Shown piece after piece: positions 59,434-64,000 of a stretch of 64,000 nucleotides of DNA. Made by a program: the position numbers and the translations under genes. The first letter of the stretch is position 1. Every line of letters begins with the position of its first letter. Under the pieces are notes generated by a model that was not told the origin of the DNA, made no database searches, and saw only the letters and a program-made list of their open reading frames with translations. The DNA comes from Chitinophaga pinensis (GTDB lineage Bacteria; Bacteroidota; Bacteroidia; Chitinophagales; Chitinophagaceae), in NCBI GenBank assembly GCA_945872085.1, contig CAMBYG010000001.1, forward strand, positions 98,297 to 162,296. Reading direction: 5' to 3'.

Positions 59434-60531
59434 TTATTTAATTGTTACTGGAGCACCATTATCTAATTCAGAAAACCCTTCTACAATTACCTTGTCGCCA
59501 GATTTTAATCCTTCTAATACTTCAACTTTGCCATTGTATAAATTACCTAATTTCACCATTACCGCTTTTGCTTTATTATTTTCTTCTATGTATATCAAAT
59601 CGCCATCTGCAGTTTTTTGTACAATTGAAATTGGAATCACTAAAGCACTAGCGTTTTTGTAATTAGTAATTTGCATTTTGCAAGACATATTAGGATGCAA
59701 TAATTTATTATGAGGCATGCTCACTTCTACATGAAAGGTTCTTGAAGCATTATCCACCGCTTGAGATACATAGCTTAATTTAGTGCTAATACTATCATGA
59801 ATATCTGGCAATACTAATAAAACAGGGTTGCCCGTTTTCACTTTACCTAAATAATTTTCACCAAGATTAGCTTCCACTTTCAATTTATCAAAGCTTACTA
59901 CACGGATACCTGTTTGTGCAGGACCGCCACCAGGCTGTGCTACATCGCCTACTTTAATTGTTACTGCGTCTACAGTACCTGTAATTGGTGCTTTGATTTT
60001 GTACATATTCAATTGCGCTTGTAGTGCATTTTTTTGTCTAGACGCACTTTCATATTGCGCTTTTGTTTCTAATAATTTAATCTCAGAACCAATATTTTGC
60101 GCATACAATTTTTGTAAACGATCATAGGCAGAACGGGCAAATGAAAGTGTAGCTTCAACAGATTCAATTTGTTGCTCTAGTGCGCTAGCATCTAAAGTGG
60201 CTAAAACTTGTCCGCTACTAACATGTTGTCCAGGTTTTACAAAAATTCGGGTAACAGTACCGGGCGCTTGAGGCGACGCCAATACATTTTGTTCGCCCGT
60301 TACTTGAGCTTGAATATCAATATTGGCAACAAAAGCTGAAGCTGAAATTACGGCTACCGATACATCCGTTGATTTTCTTACTTTTTTGCTTGTTTCTTTA
60401 GATTCCAAATCTTTGATTTGTGCATCTAGTGCCGCTCTTTCTGCTTTGAGCGTTGCCAAATTTTTTTGTTGTTCTTGTTTACATGCAAACAAGAAGGTGC
60501 TTGCTATAAATACTACGATTATTTTTTTCAT
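59434..60531 (-). CDS. RND efflux periplasmic adaptor lipoprotein
   Basis: This 365-residue membrane-fusion protein has a lipoprotein signal (STFLFACK, lipidated Cys17). A short helical linker (residues 25-50) precedes the barrel-sandwich halves: SPQAPGTVTRIFVKPGQHVSSGQVLATLD and APITGTVDAVTIKVGD. A coiled-coil hairpin lies between them (about 110-180). The beta-barrel and membrane-proximal domains follow, ending VIVEGFSELDNGAPV. It links the RND pump to the TolC-like channel encoded upstream. Confidence 0.93.
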   Translation of the reverse strand: MKKIIVVFIASTFLFACKQEQQKNLATLKAERAALDAQIKDLESKETSKKVRKSTDVSVAVISASAFVANIDIQAQVTGEQNVLASPQAPGTVTRIFVKPGQHVSSGQVLATLDASALEQQIESVEATLSFARSAYDRLQKLYAQNIGSEIKLLETKAQYESASRQKNALQAQLNMYKIKAPITGTVDAVTIKVGDVAQPGGGPAQTGIRVVSFDKLKVEANLGENYLGKVKTGNPVLLVLPDIHDSISTKLSYVSQAVDNASRTFHVEVSMPHNKLLHPNMSCKMQITNYKNASALVIPISIVQKTADGDLIYIEENNKAKAVMVKLGNLYNGKVEVLEGLKSGDKVIVEGFSELDNGAPVTIK

Positions 60532-60551
60532 ACTTTATTTTTTAGAGGGGA

Positions 60552-61898
60552 TTATTTTAATAAACCTAAAGATTTTTGTAAGTCAATTTTTGCTATAAAT
60601 ACATTTAATAAAGCACCATAATAATTAGACTGAGCTTCTCTAAGCGAAGATTCTGCTTGAATAACTTCTGTATTGCTTCCCACACCCGCTTCGTACTTTT
60701 TCTTAGACAAATCAAATACCGATTGTGCCAAATTCACATTGGTTTTCTGGCTTTCTAAGGCTAAAAAATTATTTTTCAAATTGGTACTTGCTTGCTCTTG
60801 TTCTAAATCGATAGCTTGCGATAAGGTTGCTAAATCATTCTTGGTTTTTTCTATAGCAAATTCTGCTTGCTTTAATTTATTTCTTCTCTGCAAGCCATCA
60901 AACAAAGGCATGCTTGCTTGTATTCCCCATAGTGAAGAAAATATATATTTACTTCCGAAAAGGTTTTTAAATTCAGAGGTAGAATAGTTATAGCCTGCAT
61001 TACCAAATGCAACAATGGTAGGCATGGCAGCCCATTTGTAGCGTTTAGCATCTAATTTATTGAGATTTAATTGCGTGCTTACTAGATTATAATCTAATCG
61101 ATTCTCGTATTGAAAATTTGCTTTATCAATACTTGCTGACAATTGTTTTATGCTTGCTTCATCAACTTTTTGAATAGCTAATTTTTGTTGCATAGGCATA
61201 CCCATTTGAAACTTCAATAATTGCATGCTCAGCTCTACAAAATTGGTCAATTTAATTTTCTCTGTTTCAATATTATTATAGGTTACAGCCATTCTATCTA
61301 CATCCAATTTTTCTACTAAGCCACTTTTATACATGGCTTCTACATCATTTTTCAATTTTTTAATATTATCTGTAGTTTGCGCTAATAATACTAATCGCTC
61401 TTGCGCAATTTGCACATTATAATAGGCTTTAGATACATCCATCCTTACTTGCTCTATGCTACGCTTCGTATTAATTTCATATAATCCTACGAGCGTTTTC
61501 CTAGCTTCTAACGCAACGGCTACGCTACCGTCAAACAAAATTTGAGATATACTACTACTAAGCGTATTACCATATTTAGGTGTAAATTCTACAGCCACAA
61601 AACCACCTGGTTGTCCAAAGAAGGCACCGGGAATAAAACTTTGTGGGATATTGCCAAATTCTTGATACTTACCATCTACAGATATCTTAGGAAATGCTAA
61701 ACCTTTTACTTCATCATTTTTTGCTTTACCAATAGCCTCATCGAAACGGGCATTTTTAATGGAATTTCGATTTTTAATGGCATAATCAATACAGTCTTCG
61801 ATAGCCATTTTTGTATCTTGTTGAGCATATATGGGCATTGCAGATACAAAAAGCGCAAAAGCCATCAAGAGAGATTTTAAATAAGTGGTGTTGTTCAT
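60552..61898 (-). CDS. TolC-family outer-membrane efflux channel
   Basis: This 448-residue protein has a signal peptide (LLMAFALFVSAMPIYAQ). Two structural repeats of the TolC fold are seen as long alpha-helical stretches with the DCIDYAIKNRNSIKNA opening and a second copy at DLSKKKYEAGVGSNTEVIQAESSLREAQ, the latter a hallmark of the family. It forms the exit duct for the adaptor and RND pump encoded next. It begins 3 bp after tetR. Confidence 0.92.
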   Translation of the reverse strand: MNNTTYLKSLLMAFALFVSAMPIYAQQDTKMAIEDCIDYAIKNRNSIKNARFDEAIGKAKNDEVKGLAFPKISVDGKYQEFGNIPQSFIPGAFFGQPGGFVAVEFTPKYGNTLSSSISQILFDGSVAVALEARKTLVGLYEINTKRSIEQVRMDVSKAYYNVQIAQERLVLLAQTTDNIKKLKNDVEAMYKSGLVEKLDVDRMAVTYNNIETEKIKLTNFVELSMQLLKFQMGMPMQQKLAIQKVDEASIKQLSASIDKANFQYENRLDYNLVSTQLNLNKLDAKRYKWAAMPTIVAFGNAGYNYSTSEFKNLFGSKYIFSSLWGIQASMPLFDGLQRRNKLKQAEFAIEKTKNDLATLSQAIDLEQEQASTNLKNNFLALESQKTNVNLAQSVFDLSKKKYEAGVGSNTEVIQAESSLREAQSNYYGALLNVFIAKIDLQKSLGLLK

Positions 61899-61901
61899 AG
61901 T

Positions 61902-62519
61902 TTATGCTTGTATTTTTTTATAATTATCGTAAAGTTGTCTTCCTTTATCTGTTACTATTCCGTACATAAAATGATCTAATAGTTCTTTTTCAATAGAGAA
62001 AAAAGCATTGCTTAGATGATTGATTGCATTAGACGATTGCAATAACCATAAGGTAAATTCTAGCCTGAAGAAAGCCATTACGTCTATATTAATATCCGAC
62101 CGATAAAGGCCTTCTTCAATTCCTTGTTGCAAATTTTGCTTGATGGTTTCTAAATCTTTTTCTAACAAAGTTTTTTTAAACATTAAGAATGCCTCGGTAT
62201 AATATTTCTGCAACTCCAGTAAAGCAATAGGATTGATTTCTTGGTGCATTTTTTGAATATCGTTAGTAACCAACACCATAGCTTCAACTGCATTGGTAGC
62301 TTTCTTTATGTGCTGCAAACAACGCTCGAACTTAATGGTATGAAAATGGGTAACCGCTGCAACAATGATTTCTAATTTAGTTTCAAAGTGTTGATACAAG
62401 GTTTTTTTAGATACCCCTGCATGACGGGCAATATCATCCATCGTAATGGTCTTGAAACCAAAACGAGTGAATTGCTCGGCAGCAGAATTCAATATTTTAT
62501 CTAAAATGCTTATTTGCAT
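61902..62519 (-). CDS. TetR/AcrR-family transcriptional regulator of the efflux operon
   Basis: This 205-residue repressor has an N-terminal helix-turn-helix: FGFKTITMDDIARHAGVSKKTLYQHFETK, the standard TetR DNA-binding signature at about residues 19-48. The C-terminal part is helical and ligand-binding, with no identifiable ligand. It is first in the operon with tolC, adaptor and RND pump, so it probably controls its own transcript through the inverted repeat at 62539-62566. Confidence 0.92.
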   Translation of the reverse strand: MQISILDKILNSAAEQFTRFGFKTITMDDIARHAGVSKKTLYQHFETKLEIIVAAVTHFHTIKFERCLQHIKKATNAVEAMVLVTNDIQKMHQEINPIALLELQKYYTEAFLMFKKTLLEKDLETIKQNLQQGIEEGLYRSDINIDVMAFFRLEFTLWLLQSSNAINHLSNAFFSIEKELLDHFMYGIVTDKGRQLYDNYKKIQA

Positions 62520-62529
62520 AATTGCGGCG

Positions 62530-62566
62530 CAAAACTACGGAAACTATTTTTAAATAAAAAGTTTCC
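62530..62566 (-). promoter_or_regulatory. tetR promoter box and candidate TetR operator
   Basis: On the minus strand TAGTTTTG (62530-62537) fits TAnnTTTG and lies 10 bases before the tetR ATG. Directly upstream, 62539-62566 is a 28-bp imperfect palindrome with perfect 7-bp outer arms GGAAACT and AGTTTCC and an AT-rich centre. A bound dimer would cover the -33 region, giving autorepression of the efflux operon. No other repeat of this kind is in the gap. Confidence 0.65.
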
Positions 62567-62661
62567 AAATTGTTAATTATTAATAATTATGGGCATTTCT
62601 TATATTGTTTAACAAATTAATAGTAAAATTGCAGTATCGTTAACCTTAAAATCAACACATT

Positions 62662-63078
62662 ATGAGAATTTTAAAAGAATTTAAAGACTTCGCCTTAAAA
62701 GGAAATGCTATGGATTTAGCAATAGGCGTAATTATTGGAGCAGCTTTTGGGAAAATTGTAAGCTCTTTAGTAGAAGATGTATTAATGCCTTTTATTGCCA
62801 TTTTTACCGGCGGTGTTTCCTTCAAAGAACTCTATTTTGCTACCGATGGCAAACATTATGAAAGTTTAGCTAAAGCAAAAGAAGCAGGTGCTAATATCAT
62901 GAGTTATGGTAATTTTATTCAGTCTATTTTAGATTTCACCATTATTGCATTTTGCATCTTCTTGATTGTCAAACTAATTATTTCTCATAAAAAGAAAGAA
63001 GAAACAAGTGCTGTTGCAGCTATTAGCTCTACAGATGCGCTCTTAACAGAAATAAGAGATGCCTTAAAAAATAAGTAA
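62662..63078 (+). CDS. mscL: Large-conductance mechanosensitive channel MscL
   Basis: This 138-residue inner-membrane protein opens under membrane tension to release solutes during osmotic downshock. N-terminal MRILKEFKDFALKGNAMDLAIGVIIGAAFGKIV is the conserved amphipathic helix and pore helix TM1, SLVEDVLMPFI follows, and TM2 is at about residues 92-112 (SILDFTIIAFCIFLIVKLI). The C-terminal helix is charged. Length is standard. Confidence 0.96.
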   Translation: MRILKEFKDFALKGNAMDLAIGVIIGAAFGKIVSSLVEDVLMPFIAIFTGGVSFKELYFATDGKHYESLAKAKEAGANIMSYGNFIQSILDFTIIAFCIFLIVKLIISHKKKEETSAVAAISSTDALLTEIRDALKNK

Positions 63079-63117
63079 AAAAATAAGCAGAATTAGCTTA
63101 ATTTTACAGCTACAATA

Positions 63118-63882
63118 ATGATGCTTCAAAATACGATATACCAATCTTTTTGTCAATTCAAAGCAGCGCAGCAGCATGCTTTTGCTGTATTGATAGATCC
63201 TGACAAAAAAACAGCTTCACAGATTGCAGCTATTGCCCAAACCTGCGAAGATGCTCAGGTAGATTATATCTTTATTGGTGGCAGCTTATTAGTAAAAGAA
63301 ACCACTCAGCTTTGCATAAACACCTTGAAATCAACTACTTCCATACCCCTAGTAATTTTCCCCGGTAGCCCTTCTCAAGTTTGTGACCAAGCCGATGCTT
63401 TGTTATATTTAAGTTTAATATCTGGAAGAAATCCTGAACTGCTGATTGGACAACATGTGCAATCAGCAGCTTTAGTTAAAGCAAGTGGTTTAGAAATCAT
63501 ACCTACAGGCTATATGCTCATTGATGGCGGCAATGCTACCACGGTGTCTTATATCAGCCAAACCTTACCTATCCCTCAAGACAAAGCTGATATAGCCCTT
63601 TGTACTGCTTGGGCAGGCGAAATGTTGGGATTGAAAACCATTTATATGGATGCCGGCAGTGGAGCTAAAAACCCCATTTCAGAATCCCTAATTGCAAGAG
63701 TAAGTGGCCAAATACACGTGCCCTTAATTATTGGCGGCGGTATCAAAACAGCAGAAAAAATAGAAGCTAATTGTAGGGCAGGTGCCACGATTAATGTTGT
63801 AGGTAATGCCATTGAAAAAAGCCCTGCTTTGATCATTGAAATGGCACAAGCTACCAAAGAAGCTAAAAGTTTTGCCAACTAA
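63118..63882 (+). CDS. Geranylgeranylglyceryl / heptaprenylglyceryl phosphate synthase family protein
   Basis: This 253-254-residue TIM-barrel prenyltransferase starts ATGATG, so either ATG may be used. Motifs are AVLIDPDKK, FIGGSLLVKE, VIFPGSP, GYMLIDGGNATTV, YMDAGSGAKNPI, IIGGGIKT and NVVGNAIE, all diagnostic of GGGP synthase and the PcrB relatives. The archaeal enzyme makes the first ether bond of membrane lipids from sn-glycerol-1-phosphate. Group II members occur in Bacteroidota, where the physiological ether lipid is unclear. It lies 39 bp after mscL and directly before the rpmH promoter. Confidence 0.9.
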   Translation: MMLQNTIYQSFCQFKAAQQHAFAVLIDPDKKTASQIAAIAQTCEDAQVDYIFIGGSLLVKETTQLCINTLKSTTSIPLVIFPGSPSQVCDQADALLYLSLISGRNPELLIGQHVQSAALVKASGLEIIPTGYMLIDGGNATTVSYISQTLPIPQDKADIALCTAWAGEMLGLKTIYMDAGSGAKNPISESLIARVSGQIHVPLIIGGGIKTAEKIEANCRAGATINVVGNAIEKSPALIIEMAQATKEAKSFAN

Positions 63883-63914
63883 TTTGGTAGGAATAAAAAA
63901 TAGTTGTACTTTTG
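63883..63914 (+). promoter_or_regulatory. Promoter of rpmH (TTTG-20-TACTTTTG)
   Basis: TTTG (63883-63886), immediately after the preceding stop codon, is 20 bases from TACTTTTG (63907-63914). This is a full match to the Bacteroidota housekeeping promoter. The leader to the ATG at 63964 is about 45 nt. Confidence 0.85.
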
Positions 63915-63963
63915 CAGTCCTTTATAAAAAATCATATTCAAATAAAGAAGTAAAATATATTTT

Positions 63964-64000
63964 ATGAAACGTACTTATCAACCGCACCGCAAACGTCGTA
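63964..64000 (+). CDS. rpmH: 50S ribosomal protein L34 (5' end only)
   Basis: The window ends 12 codons into this gene. MKRTYQPHRKRR matches the start of L34 (MKRTxQPxxRKR), a very basic 45-55-residue protein of the large ribosomal subunit. A strong promoter precedes it. In many bacteria rnpA follows; that would lie beyond the window. Confidence 0.92.
   Translation, partial: MKRTYQPHRKRR

Overview
The window is a gene-dense stretch of a Bacteroidota chromosome, most likely from the Chitinophagaceae/Sphingobacteriia side. The evidence is AT-rich DNA, promoters of the TTTG / TAnnTTTG type, the type IX secretion (T9SS) translocon protein SprA, cargo proteins with T9SS type A and type B C-terminal signals, carboxypeptidase-regulatory-domain TonB receptors, and Bacteroidota-restricted families (DUF6029, DUF6089, DUF6728). 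No insertion sequence, prophage, CRISPR array or rRNA was seen, and no gap between genes exceeds about 165 bases. Most of it is core chromosome.

Layout. 1-7280: the 3' end of a UbiD-type decarboxylase, a T9SS cargo protein with its TonB receptor, and a glycosyltransferase/LpxH-like phosphoesterase pair. 7358-13152: ppk1-ppx (polyphosphate), a SulP transporter with a beta-carbonic anhydrase preceded by a small EF-hand-like secreted protein, and tRNA-Lys(TTT). 13251-19231: pyrD, terC, a TPR lipoprotein, rpe and a TonB receptor, closely packed on the minus strand. 19331-27712: envelope and secreted proteins (TlpA-like oxidoreductase, DUF6029 barrel, ABC exporter, secreted endonuclease I, PKD/CHU_C surface protein). 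27778-36863: uvrB, lpxB, a phosphosulfolactate synthase homologue (ComA), aroE, DAHP synthase-chorismate mutase, an AIM24-like protein and truB. 37024-40445: a LolD-like ATPase, the conserved acpP-fabF-rnc cluster and a small pore-like membrane protein.

40455-45322 holds phenylacetyl-CoA epoxidase genes paaA-paaB-paaC-paaD, with a large polytopic GT-C-like membrane protein placed between paaC and paaD. 45424-53532 is ruvA-sprA. 53641-55888 holds a DUF6089 protein, an enoyl-CoA hydratase and a stand-alone cobalamin-binding mutase subunit. 56030-62519 is a TetR-TolC-adaptor-RND efflux operon with a visible candidate operator. The window closes with mscL, an archaeal-type (hepta)prenylglyceryl phosphate synthase homologue, and the promoter and first codons of rpmH.

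Functionally the genes fall into envelope building and export (sprA, T9SS cargo, TonB receptors, lpxB, LolD-like, ABC and RND exporters), central metabolism (aromatic amino acids, pyrimidine, fatty acid, polyphosphate) and a catabolic block (paa genes, with a crotonase and B12 subunit further on). No clearly new multi-gene defence or mobile system is visible. The best leads are the membrane protein inside the paa operon, the degenerate-pore protein after rnc, a 52-codon gene overlapping lpxB tail-to-tail, the EF-hand-like protein before sulP-can, the lone ComA homologue, and a set of promoters whose -7 box abuts the start codon.
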